Of a stretch of DNA of 64,000 nt, positions 48,405 through 57,915 are shown one piece after another. Position 1 is the first letter of the stretch. Each line of letters begins with the position of its first letter. Source of the stretch: Mesorhizobium qingshengii (GTDB lineage: Bacteria > Pseudomonadota > Alphaproteobacteria > Rhizobiales > Rhizobiaceae); the NCBI RefSeq assembly GCF_027563465.1, contig NZ_JAPFQA010000002.1:682001-746000 (forward strand), written 5' to 3'. The position numbers were made by a program, and so were the translations under genes. The notes beneath the pieces were generated by a model, which was given only the letters and a program-made list of their open reading frames with translations, was not told the DNA's origin and searched no databases.

Positions 48405-48860
48405 TCAGCCCGAGAAGCGCGGCGCCAGGCTCTCGATGCGGCGGATCATTGCCTGGAAATCCTCCAGGATGCGCTGATGCAACTGCACGGCCACTTCCGG
48501 GTATTCCTCGAGGATGCGGCGGAACATCTTGCGGCTGAGCCGGATCACTTCCGAATCGATCTCGGCCGACGCGCTGGTCAGCCGGTTGGTGTCGGCGATC
48601 AATGCCAGTTCGCTCAGCATCGTGCCGGGGCCGGCCGTGCCGATCGGGATGCGTTCGCCATTCTGCTCGCGATAGAGCACGATGCGCCCGCTGACCACGA
48701 TATACGCCGAATCGGCCTCGTCGTCCTCGCGGTAAAGCTTGTGGTCGGCCTGCAGCAGGGTGGTCTCGGCGCCGAAGGCGAGCAGGCGCAACTGTTCCTG
48801 CGTGAAGCCTTCGAAGAGCCTCACGGCGGACAGGATGCGGATGTCGTCATCCAGCGCCAT
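48405..48860 (-). CDS. Stand-alone cyclic-nucleotide-binding domain protein
   Basis: A 151-residue protein that is essentially one cNMP-binding (Crp-type) beta-roll: RLFEGFTQEQLRLLAFGAET, IVVSGRIVLYRE, PGTMLSELALIADTNRLTSASAE, then a C-terminal helix. There is no DNA-binding helix-turn-helix, so it is not a Crp regulator by itself. The phosphate-binding cassette (ELALIADTNRLTSA) has the acidic Glu but lacks a canonical Arg in the usual position, so ligand binding is uncertain. Confidence 0.85.
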   Translation of the reverse strand: MALDDDIRILSAVRLFEGFTQEQLRLLAFGAETTLLQADHKLYREDDEADSAYIVVSGRIVLYREQNGERIPIGTAGPGTMLSELALIADTNRLTSASAEIDSEVIRLSRKMFRRILEEYPEVAVQLHQRILEDFQAMIRRIESLAPRFSG

Positions 48861-48897
48861 CTAGCTTTGTCCCCGAACGGTCAGTCCAATCCCTCCT

Positions 48898-48941
48898 TTA
48901 GAGCGCCGCGCGTCTTCTTGGACGCGCAAAGGACGCTCTAA
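48898..48941. repeat. Palindromic repeat (family G)
   Basis: A 44-base unit: ttagagcg at one end, cgctctaa at the other, with internal gcgcgtc / gacgcgc pairing. It lies next to another palindrome (48955-49002) in the gap between the cNMP-domain gene and the response regulator. Confidence 0.75.
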
Positions 48942-48954
48942 CATTTTTCAATCT

Positions 48955-49002
48955 GCGCATCGTGCTTTCCAAAAATCGAATCCGATTTTTGGGCCGATGC
49001 GC
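48955..49002. repeat. Palindromic repeat (family H)
   Basis: A 48-base unit: gcgcatcg at the left end, cgatgcgc at the right, and inner aaaaatcgaatccgattttt. The whole can form a long hairpin. It is adjacent to the preceding family G unit. Confidence 0.8.
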
Positions 49003-49082
49003 GGAGTCGATCCAGAACCCCCTCCAACAGGATCGTACCCGAAAGCAGCCCCGCCCCGGCCGCTCATTGGATAATGAAATGT

Positions 49083-49766
49083 TTAAGGAACCAGCTTGTA
49101 GCCGCCGCTTTCTGTCACAAGAATTTCCGCATTGGAAGGATCACGCTCGATCTTCTGGCGCAGCCGGTAGACATGGGTTTCCAGCGTGTGCGTGGTGACG
49201 CCGGAATTGTAGCCCCAGACTTCCTCGAGCAGCACATCGCGCGTCACCACCTTCTGGTCGGCGCGATAGAGATATTTGATGATCGAGGCTTCCTTCTCCG
49301 TCAGCCGCACCTTGGCGCCGCGCGGGTCGATCAGCAGTTTCTGGCTGGGCTTGAAGGTGTAGGGGCCGACCGAGAAGGTGGCGTCCTCGCTCTGTTCATG
49401 CTGGCGCAATTGCGCGCGGATGCGCGCCAGCAGCACGGCGAAGCGGAACGGTTTCGTCACATAGTCGTTGGCCCCGGCCTCGAGACCTAGGATCGTGTCG
49501 GAATCGGTATCGTGGCCGGTCAGCATGATGATGGGCGCCTTGTAGCCGCCCTTGCGCAGGATCTTTACCGCTTCGCGGCCATCCATGTCGGGCAGCCCGA
49601 CATCCATGATGAGCAGATCGATGAGGCCGCCGCGCGCCGCAGCGACGCCTTTTGCCGCAGTCGATTCCTGCAGCACGTCGAATTCCTCGTAAAGGGACAA
49701 TTGCTCGACCAGCGTGCCGCGCAGGTCGTCATCGTCGTCGACGATCAGGATGGTGCGTGAAGTCAT
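49083..49766 (-). CDS. OmpR-family response regulator, CenR-like
   Basis: A 227-residue two-component regulator. The receiver has the acidic cluster VDDDDDL, the phospho-accepting D55 in LLIMDVGLPDMDG, the Thr in MLTGHD and the Lys in YVTKPFRF. The OmpR/PhoB winged helix follows (about 130-227: RLTEKEASIIKYLYRADQ, THTLETHVYRLRQKI). It resembles CenR, the conserved alphaproteobacterial cell-envelope regulator, from memory of its sequence; the symbol is not assigned. No histidine kinase is adjacent. Confidence 0.88.
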   Translation of the reverse strand: MTSRTILIVDDDDDLRGTLVEQLSLYEEFDVLQESTAAKGVAAARGGLIDLLIMDVGLPDMDGREAVKILRKGGYKAPIIMLTGHDTDSDTILGLEAGANDYVTKPFRFAVLLARIRAQLRQHEQSEDATFSVGPYTFKPSQKLLIDPRGAKVRLTEKEASIIKYLYRADQKVVTRDVLLEEVWGYNSGVTTHTLETHVYRLRQKIERDPSNAEILVTESGGYKLVP

Positions 49767-49862
49767 GGATCAATCCGTTGTTTTGAAAAGAAAATTCAAT
49801 TGACCACTGCCTGTTTATGCGGAAGCTGACCGGCACAACAGCCGATCACAGTGATTTGTTCC

Positions 49863-50446
49863 ATGGCACGATCATACAAGAAAAAACGCGAGCGCAATGC
49901 AGCCGGCGCAATTTTGCCAAAAGGGCTGCGCGTGCTGACCGTGCGGGCCAGGCCCGGCCATCCAAGCCAGGGCCTGCTGCAGGCTGGCGCAACGGTATTT
50001 GCCTGTGCGCTGGGGCGTGGCGGCATCTCGGCCGACAAGCGTGAAGGCGACGGCGCCACGCCGCTCGCCTCGATGCGGATCCTGTCGGGCTATTTCCGGG
50101 GAGATCAGTTCTCTGGCGGCCGCAAGACCCGCCTGGCGATGGCGCCGATCGGGCCCGATCTCGGCTGGTGCGAAGTGCCTGACGATCGCAACTACAACCG
50201 GCCGGTCAAGATCCCCTATGGCGCCAGCCACGAACGCATGCGGCGCGACGACCGGCTCTATGACGCCTGCCTGGTGCTCGACTGGAATCTATCGCCGCGC
50301 CGGCGTGGACGCGGCAGCGCCATCTTCTTCCACCTGGCACGCCCCGGTTTCACGCCGACGCAAGGGTGCGTCGCGGTGACGGCACGCACGATGGCGCGGC
50401 TCTTGCCGCTGCTGTCGGACCGGACGGTGATGAGGGTGGTAAGGTA

Positions 50447-50447
<1 letters not shown>
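49863..50447 (+). CDS. L,D-transpeptidase-family protein (YkuD-type)
   Basis: A 194-residue protein with no clear signal peptide; the N-terminus is strongly basic (MARSYKKKRERNAAG). The C-terminal part has FFHLARPGFTPTQGCVAVT, matching the H-x14-S/T-x-G-C-h signature of YkuD catalytic domains (nucleophilic Cys). Such enzymes cross-link peptidoglycan in the periplasm, so the missing leader is odd. It is divergent from the response regulator. ATG 49863 is chosen; a GTG 4 codons earlier is possible. Confidence 0.75.
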
Positions 50448-50540
<93 letters not shown>

Positions 50541-50542
50541 CC

Positions 50543-50779
50543 CTATTTCCGTGGCTGCTGCCAGCCGATGTCGAGGAGACCCAGCCGCCCCATCTCGCGG
50601 TCCATTGCCCGCGCGATGTCCTTGCGCCTGGCGCCAACATCGCGCAACTGGCGATCGGACAGGTCCTCGACGTTCTGGTGCGGAAGGTTGATCGCGACCC
50701 TGGCTTGACGCAGCCAGTCGAGGGTGGCGGTCAGCCAGGCCGGCCGGGCAGGGGCAGAGTTGAGAGCGATTTGCGACAT
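50543..50779 (-). CDS. DUF1127-family protein
   Basis: A 78-residue protein whose C-terminal part VEDLSDRQLRDVGARRKDIARAM is the DUF1127 (YjiS-like) signature; the N-terminal 40 residues contain WLTATLDWLRQARVA. In some bacteria such small Arg-rich proteins affect phosphate or RNA metabolism, but no function is clear here. Its stop codon lies in the palindromic repeat. It is divergent from the LysR gene. Confidence 0.85.
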   Translation of the reverse strand: MSQIALNSAPARPAWLTATLDWLRQARVAINLPHQNVEDLSDRQLRDVGARRKDIARAMDREMGRLGLLDIGWQQPRK

Positions 50780-50942
50780 GACATGATCCGTTTACCGGAC
50801 ATCAAATCCGGTTTGATGGTGTTTCGATACACGCATCATGCCCGATTGAAATCCAAGCAGGAAACGAGTAGTTTTTTCCCTATCATCAAGTTTTATTTGA
50901 GGATGCAGAGGCCGTGGGCCGCTTCGACCAGGGCACGCACTG

Positions 50943-51875
50943 ATGGCAACCCTCCTGCCGGGAACCCGGGCGCTCAGGACGCTGGAGGCAGCGGCCCGGC
51001 ATCTCAATTTCACTCGCGCCGCCGACGAGCTCGGCCTGACGCCGGCCGCCGTCAGCCACCAGATTAAGGAAATCGAGGATCAGCTCGGCATCGTGCTTTT
51101 CACCCGCACCAGCCGCACCATCCGGCTGACGGAGGCGGGCACGGTCCTGTTCGAGGCCGCGACCGACGCGCTCGACCTGCTTGGCCGGGCCGCCATGCGG
51201 GCGCGCAAGATGGCGCGCGGGACGGAATTCCTGAAGGTGACACTAGACGCGCAGTTCGCGGCCAAATGGCTGATGCGGCGCGTCGAGGATTTCCGCAAGC
51301 AGAGGCCGGGCATCGAGCTCAGATTCGACATCGCCTACGGATTGCGCGATTTCGACCTCGACGATGTCGATGTCGGCATCCGCTTCGGCGTCGGCAAATA
51401 TCCCGGGCTTTGTGCGCACCGCCTGTTCGACAACATCATCATTCCGGTGTGCAGCCCGAGCCTGCTGAAATCCGGACCGCCCTTGCGGGAGCCGCGCGAT
51501 CTCTTCAACCATACGCTCGCCCATATCGAATGGGCGCGCCAGGGCGTGACATGGCCGAACTGGCGGATGTGGATGGCGGCGGCCGGCGTCGATGATTTCG
51601 ACGACAGCCGCACCGTCGTCTTCGGGACGTCCACGGATGCGGTCCAGGCGGCGCTCGACGGCAACGCCGTGGCGCTCGCCGATTTCGCCATGGTGGCAAA
51701 CGACCTTTCCGAAGGCCGGCTGGTGCGGCCCTTCGAACTCAGCATCAGGGTCGCGCCGGAATTCGCCTACTTCCTGGTCTATCCCCAGGCCACGGCTGAC
51801 GATCCCCGCATCGTCGCCTTTCGCGAATGGATTCTCGAGGAGGTGGCCAGGACGCGAACCACGGACAAGGCATAG
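50943..51875 (+). CDS. LysR-family transcriptional regulator, GcvA-like
   Basis: A 310-residue regulator. The N-terminal HTH (LRTLEAAARHLNFTRAADELGLTPAAVSHQIKEIEDQLG) is of the GcvA/AmpR subgroup, with a linker helix and an effector-binding domain (RVEDFRKQRPGIELRFD, VDVGIRFGVGKYPGL). It is divergent from the DUF1127 gene with a 163-base gap, which is the likely target region. The inducer is unknown. Confidence 0.9.
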   Translation: MATLLPGTRALRTLEAAARHLNFTRAADELGLTPAAVSHQIKEIEDQLGIVLFTRTSRTIRLTEAGTVLFEAATDALDLLGRAAMRARKMARGTEFLKVTLDAQFAAKWLMRRVEDFRKQRPGIELRFDIAYGLRDFDLDDVDVGIRFGVGKYPGLCAHRLFDNIIIPVCSPSLLKSGPPLREPRDLFNHTLAHIEWARQGVTWPNWRMWMAAAGVDDFDDSRTVVFGTSTDAVQAALDGNAVALADFAMVANDLSEGRLVRPFELSIRVAPEFAYFLVYPQATADDPRIVAFREWILEEVARTRTTDKA

Positions 51876-51900
51876 GCACGGCCGCCGCCTGTCCTTTTGC

Positions 51901-52650
51901 TCAGGAGCGGGCGTTGTGGCCGAAAATCATGCGGTTGTACTTCTTCCAGTTCCACTGCAGTTTCTTGTACAGCAGCGGACGCGATTTGCCGGCAACGGAG
52001 GTCTGGAAAGCGCCGTTTTCGCTGCCCTGCTCGGCAATCGGCCGTTCGAACCACAGCATTTCAATCCCCAGTTCGTCGTCCATTTGTTCGATCTGATGAT
52101 CGATCGGCCTGGATATCTTGTTCCGGGCGATCCAGGCACAACGGGCTTCTGCGACAGGGCGGGTGATGAGGTAGGAATCGGCGCATCTGGCATGGAGCGC
52201 CGGATAAAGCTTCTGACCCCTGCGCAATTTCCAGATCGGCGTGTAGTAGTTGCTGCCATTGCCAAGGTAGATGACGGCCTTGCGCATGGGGTCGCCGAGT
52301 TCGGTCAGCCCTTGCCGGAACTTGGCGACAAAGTCGCGGGCGAGGAAGACATCATCCTCGAACACCAGGCAATAGGGCAGGTCGGTCTCGAGGAAGTCGC
52401 GCCAGATGCCGACATGCTTCAGCGCCAGCGAGACGCGTGCCGGATGGACAAAGTCGGGGGCAATCAGCTCGGCGCGGATGTCCGGGGTGACCTCCGGCTG
52501 GTCCCAGTCGGTGTAGAAGTAAACCGGCACCCCGCGCCGCTCGAACTCCTTGACGATGTGCCGACGCCGATCCTCGTAGCCTTGCTTGACGTGACAGACC
52601 CGGGTGAACACCAGGTCGCGAGGGAATCCGGACTCATCCGCCAGCATCAA
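51901..52650 (-). CDS. Glycosyltransferase family 25 protein
   Basis: A 249-residue glycosyltransferase. VCHVKQGYEDRRRHIVKEFERRGV, the EDDVFLARDF Asp-x-Asp-like metal site and SYLITRPVAEA are typical of LPS-type GT25 enzymes, which add galactose or similar sugars to lipooligosaccharide. Acceptor and donor are not known. It may begin at 52650 or at the following Met. It lies 16 bases downstream of the DUF1761 gene, probably in one transcript. Confidence 0.87.
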   Translation of the reverse strand: MMLADESGFPRDLVFTRVCHVKQGYEDRRRHIVKEFERRGVPVYFYTDWDQPEVTPDIRAELIAPDFVHPARVSLALKHVGIWRDFLETDLPYCLVFEDDVFLARDFVAKFRQGLTELGDPMRKAVIYLGNGSNYYTPIWKLRRGQKLYPALHARCADSYLITRPVAEARCAWIARNKISRPIDHQIEQMDDELGIEMLWFERPIAEQGSENGAFQTSVAGKSRPLLYKKLQWNWKKYNRMIFGHNARS

Positions 52651-52665
52651 AGCACCGCCGTCCGT

Positions 52666-53082
52666 TCAGCTTGCCGCGGCGCCGAACCAGCCGATCACCG
52701 CGCCGATGATCAAGAGCACGCCGAGCCAGTGGCCGCCGTCGATGAGGGTCAGGTCCCAGCCGAAATTCTCGTAGCGATGGTTGACCGAGAGCGTTGTCGC
52801 GACGAAACCCAGCCAAAGCACGAAGCCGAAGACCAGTCCGGCGAGCCATGTCGGCTCACCGCCGGTCATCGCCCCGACGACCAGGGCCATTATGTAGGCC
52901 ATGACCAGCTCGGCGATGAAGCTGGTGACGAAGGGCAGCGGCGATTTCTTCATTGTCGCCGGATCGAGTTTTGCGGCCTTCAGCCACGGCTTGCTCAAGG
53001 CCATGTACCAGGCGGCGCCGAACAACCACGCCACCACGGCGGCGGCGACCACCGCCAGCCAGTTCACCGCTGAAAAATCCAT
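52666..53082 (-). CDS. DUF1761-family membrane protein
   Basis: A 138-residue protein with four membrane helices (starting near residues 6, 47, 77 and 116), matching DUF1761 in its AAWYMALSKPWLKAA and LSVNHRYENFGWDLTLIDGGHW stretches. The function is unknown. The start is clear. Confidence 0.85.
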   Translation of the reverse strand: MDFSAVNWLAVVAAAVVAWLFGAAWYMALSKPWLKAAKLDPATMKKSPLPFVTSFIAELVMAYIMALVVGAMTGGEPTWLAGLVFGFVLWLGFVATTLSVNHRYENFGWDLTLIDGGHWLGVLLIIGAVIGWFGAAAS

Positions 53083-53134
53083 GAGCTTCCCCCTCCAGAT
53101 GCAGATTTATGGAAACGCCTGTTCGGCGACGGCG

Positions 53135-53791
53135 TCAAGCAAACCGCCAGACGGTCGTGCGTTTGACCAGGGAATCTTCCAAGGCCCGCGTGACGGCGAC
53201 TTCATAGACCGCGAGCGGTTCCAGCCCGGCCTTCGGCATATACGACCGGCCGGGATCGCCGACGAGGATCTCGGCGCCGCGCGCCTTGAGTGTCGCGAAC
53301 CACGGCATCAACCGGTCGGCGAAGGATTTGTCATAGAAAACGTCGCCGGCCAGGATCACGTCCCAACCCGCGTCGGTCCCGATGCAATCCGTGCCGAGGA
53401 AGTCGATCGCGACGCCATTGGCTTGCGCGTTGAGACGGATCGCGGTCGCGCAGAACGGGTCGATGTCGGCGGCGACAACCCCAACGGCACCCGCCCTGGC
53501 GGCGGCGATGGCGACAAGGCCGGAGCCGGAAGCGAAATCGAGCACGCGCTTGCCACGCACTGTATCGGGATTGTCGATGACATAGCGCGCAAGGCCTTGG
53601 CCTCCGGCCCAGGCAAACGCCCAGAAGGGCGGTGGCAGCCCGATCTCGACCAGCTCATCCTCGGTCCGCTGCCACAAATCATGGGCTTCGTCGGCAAGAT
53701 GCAGAAGAAGCTCCGGCACGTGCGGCGGCGCCATCAGCGCCGTGTTGTCGAGAATGAACTGCCTGGCGCTGCCTGGCGTAAGCGCTGTCAC
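53135..53791 (-). CDS. Lysine methyltransferase-like (ETFBKMT/PrmA type)
   Basis: A 218-residue class I methyltransferase. The motifs WAGGQGLARYVIDNP, RVLDFASGSGLVAIAAARAG (SAM site) and VVAADIDPFCATAIRLNAQ resemble electron-transfer-flavoprotein lysine methyltransferase and PrmA relatives; the target is unknown. The GTG start at 53791 overlaps the stop of the upstream EVE gene by four bases, supporting coupled expression. Confidence 0.85.
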   Translation of the reverse strand: MTALTPGSARQFILDNTALMAPPHVPELLLHLADEAHDLWQRTEDELVEIGLPPPFWAFAWAGGQGLARYVIDNPDTVRGKRVLDFASGSGLVAIAAARAGAVGVVAADIDPFCATAIRLNAQANGVAIDFLGTDCIGTDAGWDVILAGDVFYDKSFADRLMPWFATLKARGAEILVGDPGRSYMPKAGLEPLAVYEVAVTRALEDSLVKRTTVWRFA

Positions 53792-54213
53792 GGAGCGGGA
53801 GTCAGGCCGCCCATGCGGCAGACTTCCTTCCACTCGGCCGGCGTCACCGGCTGCACCGAAAGCCGCCCTAACCGCACCAGCGCCATTTCGGCAAGCTTCG
53901 GGTTGGCCTTGACCTGTTCCAGCGTCGGCGGGTTCGGCACATCCGTGAAGGCGCGGATGTCGACGCATTCCCACCGCGGATCGTCCGACGTGGTGTCGGG
54001 ATGGGCAAGCGCGCAGACTTCGGCGATGCCGACCACGTTGAGCCCCTCGTTGGAATGGTAGAAGAAGCCGAGATCGCCGATCTGCATCGCCTTCATGTTG
54101 TTGCGCGCGGCATAGTTGCGCACGCCATCCCATTGCGTGCCGGCCTTGCCCTTGGCCTTCAACGCCTCGAAGGAGAAGACCGAGGGTTCGGATTTGAACA
54201 GCCAGTAGTTCAT
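53788..54213 (-). CDS. EVE-domain protein
   Basis: A 141-residue EVE (PUA-like) domain protein. MNYWLFKSEPSVFSFEALKA, the pocket motif WDGVRNYAARNNMKAMQIGD and FFYHSNEGLNVVGIAEV match the family. EVE domains are related to YTH and can bind modified bases in DNA or RNA. It overlaps the methyltransferase gene downstream. ATG 54213 is preceded by AGGAGGAGC. Confidence 0.92.
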   Translation of the reverse strand: MNYWLFKSEPSVFSFEALKAKGKAGTQWDGVRNYAARNNMKAMQIGDLGFFYHSNEGLNVVGIAEVCALAHPDTTSDDPRWECVDIRAFTDVPNPPTLEQVKANPKLAEMALVRLGRLSVQPVTPAEWKEVCRMGGLTPAP

Positions 54214-54241
54214 TTGCTCCTCCTGGACTCTTTATCTTGAC

Positions 54242-54285
54242 GCAATTGCGGACGGAAAACCGTTTCACACTTTTCCTGGAATTGC
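54242..54285. repeat. Palindromic repeat, family A (short form)
   Basis: A 44-base copy (gcaattgcggacgg ... cctggaattgc) lies between the EVE gene start and the YciI stop; its core includes aaaaccgtttcacac. Confidence 0.82.
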
Positions 54286-54313
54286 TCTGGCGTTCGCTCG
54301 CCGTCGACCGGAA

Positions 54314-54610
54314 TTAACTAGCCGCCGGCTTGTTGAACGTCCAGTTCCACTGGCGGATTTCGACGCTTTCGAACAGTCCGGCCCTGGCGTAGGGGTCGGC
54401 GGCCGACAAGGCTTGCGCTGCGGCCAGGTCCGGCGCCTCGACGACCACGAGGCTGCCGTTGGGCTTGCCTTCGGCATCGAGGAACGGACCGGCAAAAGCC
54501 AGCTTCTTGTCGCCGTTCAATCCCTCCAGAAAGGCAACATGCTCGGGCCGCGTGTCGAGGCGCACCTGCAGGCTTCCGGGCTTGTCCTTGCAAATCAGAG
54601 CAAACAGCAT
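54314..54610 (-). CDS. YciI-family protein
   Basis: A 98-residue ferredoxin-like fold protein. MLFALICKDKPGSLQVRLDTRP, HVAFLEGLN, and the Ser/Asp/His-type site near ADPYARAGLFESVEIRQW are typical of YciI. No reaction is established. It lies 37 bases downstream of gpsA on the same strand, a common neighbour in rhizobia. Confidence 0.9.
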   Translation of the reverse strand: MLFALICKDKPGSLQVRLDTRPEHVAFLEGLNGDKKLAFAGPFLDAEGKPNGSLVVVEAPDLAAAQALSAADPYARAGLFESVEIRQWNWTFNKPAAS

Positions 54611-54647
54611 GGTCTTCTCCTGGTCGTTGGATCAAAGGTCGTGGGGA

Positions 54648-55679
54648 TCAATCGTTGGTTTCGGTCTTCAGCGGCCGGGTCATCAAGGCGGTCACAGCCT
54701 GCTGGATGGTGATGGTGCCGTCCAGTATGGCCGCAACGGCGGTGATGATCGGCGCATCGATGTTGCGCTCGCTGGCGATGCGGGCGGCGATTGCCGCCGT
54801 CGGCACGCCCTCGGCCAGCGGCAGTCCGGCAAGTGGCTTGCCTTGCCCGAGCGCCAGCCCATAGGCGAAGTTGCGCGATTGGGCGGAGGAGCAGGTGAGC
54901 AGCAGGTCACCGAGGCCGGAAAGCCCCATCAGGGTTTCGGGCCTGGCGCCGAAAGCAGCACCGATGCGGCGCAGCTCGACGAAACCGCGCGTCACCATGG
55001 CGGCCTGGGCGCTGGCGCCAAGCCCGGCGCCGGTGACCGCCCCGGCGGCGATGGCGAAGACGTTCTTCAAGGCGCCGCCGATCTCGACACCGATGAGGTC
55101 GTCGCTCGAATAGCAGCGCAGGTTCTCGGCGGAAAAGCGGGCGGCGAGGTCGGCGGCCAGAGCTTCGTCGCGGGCGGCCACCACCACCGCCGTCGGCAGG
55201 CCTCGGGCGACATCGGTGGCGAAGCTCGGGCCCGACAGGGCGGCGACGGGATTTTGCGGCAGGATTTCCTCGACGATCGCCGACAGCAGGGCACCGGTGT
55301 CGCGCTCGATGCCCTTGGCGCAGAGAACGAGCGGAATGCCGCGCGGCATATGGTCTTTCGCGAGCGTCAGCGTTGCCCGCAATGATTGCGCCGGCGTCAC
55401 CGCCAGCACGCAATCAGCGCCGGCGAGCGCTGTCTTGATGTCGCTCGTCGCCTCGATGCCGGGCGCGATGGCGATGCCGGGCAGATAGCGCGGGTTCTCG
55501 CCACGGCCGATCGAGGCGACGGTTTCCGGGTCGCGCGCGAACAGCCGCGCCGAATGGCCAGCGCGCAGCATGGCCAGCGCCAGCGCCGTGCCCCAGGCGC
55601 CGCCGCCGAGGACAGTGACGCGCCAGCCGCTTTTGCCCGGACTGTTCATGTCTCGGCTGCTCAGGGCTCGATCATTCAT
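54648..55679 (-). CDS. gpsA: Glycerol-3-phosphate dehydrogenase (NAD(P)+)
   Basis: A 343-residue enzyme reducing dihydroxyacetone phosphate to glycerol-3-phosphate for phospholipids. It shows the NAD loop [28 protein letters not shown], the [16 protein letters not shown] signature and [17 protein letters not shown] with the catalytic Lys. The start at 55679 overlaps the tsaD stop (ATGA), so it is preferred over an internal ATG at 55649 that begins nearer the fold. Confidence 0.95.
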   Translation of the reverse strand: MNDRALSSRDMNSPGKSGWRVTVLGGGAWGTALALAMLRAGHSARLFARDPETVASIGRGENPRYLPGIAIAPGIEATSDIKTALAGADCVLAVTPAQSLRATLTLAKDHMPRGIPLVLCAKGIERDTGALLSAIVEEILPQNPVAALSGPSFATDVARGLPTAVVVAARDEALAADLAARFSAENLRCYSSDDLIGVEIGGALKNVFAIAAGAVTGAGLGASAQAAMVTRGFVELRRIGAAFGARPETLMGLSGLGDLLLTCSSAQSRNFAYGLALGQGKPLAGLPLAEGVPTAAIAARIASERNIDAPIITAVAAILDGTITIQQAVTALMTRPLKTETND

Positions 55680-56764
55680 GCCTTGGCTCCGCGCCGGCCG
55701 GAACCGACCATCGGCGTCGAGATGCTGTCCAGCGGCCAGCGCGAGCGCGGCACGAAATCGAAGCCGTTCTCCTGCGCCATGCCTTCGCGCAACCGTTCGA
55801 TGCCGGCCCAGGCGATCATTGCCGCATTGTCGGTGCAAAGCTTCAGCGGCGGCGCGACGAAGGTGAAGCCGGCCTCGGCGCACTGGCGTTCCAGCGTCGC
55901 CTTGATGGTGCGGTTGGCGGCGACACCGCCGGCGACGACCAGCGCCGGGTTCCTGGTGCCGGGAAATGCCTCGCGGAAGCGCGCCAGGGCGCGCCCGACA
56001 CGGTCGGCCAGCGCATCGGCGACCGCCGCCTGGAACGAAGCGCAGATGTCTGCGACATCCTGGTCGCTCAAGGGGGCGATGGCGGTGGCCGCCTGGCGCA
56101 CGGCGGTCTTCAAACCGGAGAAGGAGAAGTCGGGCTGCGCCGAACCCTTCATCGGACGGGGAAAGGCAAAGCGCGCCGCATTGCCGGCCTGTGCCGCCTT
56201 TTCGACGTTCGGTCCGCCGGGATAGGGCAGGCCGAGCATCTTGGCCGTCTTGTCGAAGGCTTCGCCGAGCGCGTCGTCGATGGTGGTTGCCCAGCGCTGA
56301 TAGTCGCCGACGCCGCGCACGGCGAGGATCTGCGTGTGGCCGCCGGAGACCAGCAGCAGCAGATAGGGAAAATCGAGCCCGTCGGTCAGCCTTGCGGTCA
56401 AGGCGTGGCCTTCGAGATGATTGATGGCGATCAGCGGCTTGCCCGCGGCGGCGGCGATCGCCTTGGCCGTCATCAGCCCGACAATCAGGCCGCCGACAAG
56501 GCCGGGGCCGGCGGTGGCGGCGATGGCATCGATGTCGGCTAGGTCGAGGCCCGAATCGGCCAACGCGGCCTCGACGATGCCGTCCAGCGCCTCGACATGG
56601 GCGCGCGCGGCGATCTCCGGTACGACGCCGCCGAACGCGGCATGCTCCTCGATCTGGCTGAGCACGATGTTGGACAGGATTTTCGGCGCGGCATCGCCGT
56701 CCAGCGCCACGACGCTGGCGGCGGTCTCGTCACAACTCGTCTCAATGCCCAGAACGCGGATCAA
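55676..56764 (-). CDS. tsaD: tRNA N6-threonylcarbamoyladenosine transferase
   Basis: A 362-residue enzyme for t6A37 formation on ANN-decoding tRNAs. [18 protein letters not shown], the metal histidines in [24 protein letters not shown] and the C-terminal [17 protein letters not shown] are diagnostic. It is followed by gpsA in an ATGA overlap, the usual alphaproteobacterial order. Confidence 0.96.
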   Translation of the reverse strand: MIRVLGIETSCDETAASVVALDGDAAPKILSNIVLSQIEEHAAFGGVVPEIAARAHVEALDGIVEAALADSGLDLADIDAIAATAGPGLVGGLIVGLMTAKAIAAAAGKPLIAINHLEGHALTARLTDGLDFPYLLLLVSGGHTQILAVRGVGDYQRWATTIDDALGEAFDKTAKMLGLPYPGGPNVEKAAQAGNAARFAFPRPMKGSAQPDFSFSGLKTAVRQAATAIAPLSDQDVADICASFQAAVADALADRVGRALARFREAFPGTRNPALVVAGGVAANRTIKATLERQCAEAGFTFVAPPLKLCTDNAAMIAWAGIERLREGMAQENGFDFVPRSRWPLDSISTPMVGSGRRGAKA

Positions 56765-56822
56765 TTGGTCGCTGTCCCCAGAGATTGTATCGTCGGGCTT
56801 TCCCCGTTAGGAGGTCTGCCGG

Positions 56823-56940
56823 TATTCAGGTGATGCCGGCCTGCATATGGCGATTTCCGCGCTTCCGTGCCCGCGTACCCGAAGGTACGCTCCGCTCCGG
56901 TTCTCGGAACCACCATTTTCGGCCCGGCCTGACCTGAATC
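56823..56940. repeat. Family F repeat with inverted ends (copy 2, 118 bases)
   Basis: Ends attcaggtgatgccgg / gcctgacctgaatc and an interior tacgctccgctccggttctc match the copy at 47257-47403, with a deletion of about 30 bases. It lies between divergent tsaD and hemC, where promoters are expected. Confidence 0.82.
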
Positions 56941-56986
56941 TCGACAGACCTCCATTTGCCCGGGGGGTTATCACGGACCGCGCGCC

Positions 56987-57913
56987 ATGCAAACAATCTT
57001 GAGAATCGGAACACGCGGCAGCCCGCTGGCGCTGGCGCAGGCGCATGAAACGCAGGCGCGGCTGATGGCCGCGCATGGCCTGCCGGCGGCGGCGTTCGAG
57101 GTCGTCGTCATCTCGACCAGCGGCGACCGCATCCAGGACCGGCCGCTGTCGGAAGCCGGCGGCAAGGGGCTGTTCACCAAGGAGATCGAGGAGGCGCTGC
57201 TCGCGCGCAGGATCGACATCGCCGTGCATTCGTCGAAGGACATGCCGACGCAACTGCCCGACGGTCTGGAGCTCAGTGCCTTCCTGCCGCGCGAGGATGC
57301 GCGCGATGCCTTTGTGGGCAAGGCGGCGAAGACGATCGCCGACCTCCCGCAAGGGGCGAAAGTCGGCTCGTCGTCGCTGCGGCGGCAGGCGCTGATCCGC
57401 AGGATGCGGCCGGATCTCGACGTGGTGATGTTTCGCGGCAATGTGCAGACGCGGCTGCGCAAGCTGGACGAGGGCGTCGCTGCCGGTACGATCCTCGCCC
57501 ATGCCGGACTGAAGCGGCTCGGGCTCGACCATGTCATCACCGACCTGATGCCGCTCGACATCTTCCCGCCGGCGCCGGGTCAGGGCGCGATCTGCATCGA
57601 GAGCCGCATCGGCGATCGTGACGCCGACAGGATGCTGGCGGCCATCCATGACGTGCCGACCGGACAGGCGCTGGCCTGCGAACGTGCCTTTCTGGCTGCA
57701 CTCGATGGCTCCTGCCGCACGCCGATCGCCGGTCATGCCGTCATCGAGGCCGAACGGCTGTCTTTCGCCGGGCTGATCATCTCGCCCGACGGAACGCAGT
57801 CGCACACAGTCGAGCTGCAGGGTCCGGCGCGGGATGCCGCCCGCATCGGCGCGGAAGCCGCCGGGACGGTGCGGGCGAAGGCCGGCGAAAAGTTCTTCGA
57901 CGGCTGGGCCTGA
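56987..57913 (+). CDS. hemC: Porphobilinogen deaminase
   Basis: A 308-residue enzyme that joins four porphobilinogens into hydroxymethylbilane. [20 protein letters not shown], the [13 protein letters not shown] segment, [18 protein letters not shown] (substrate Arg) and the cofactor Cys in [14 protein letters not shown] are present. It starts the hemC-hemD-mitofilin-hemY run; the start is clear. Confidence 0.96.
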   Translation: MQTILRIGTRGSPLALAQAHETQARLMAAHGLPAAAFEVVVISTSGDRIQDRPLSEAGGKGLFTKEIEEALLARRIDIAVHSSKDMPTQLPDGLELSAFLPREDARDAFVGKAAKTIADLPQGAKVGSSSLRRQALIRRMRPDLDVVMFRGNVQTRLRKLDEGVAAGTILAHAGLKRLGLDHVITDLMPLDIFPPAPGQGAICIESRIGDRDADRMLAAIHDVPTGQALACERAFLAALDGSCRTPIAGHAVIEAERLSFAGLIISPDGTQSHTVELQGPARDAARIGAEAAGTVRAKAGEKFFDGWA

Positions 57914-57915
57914 CC

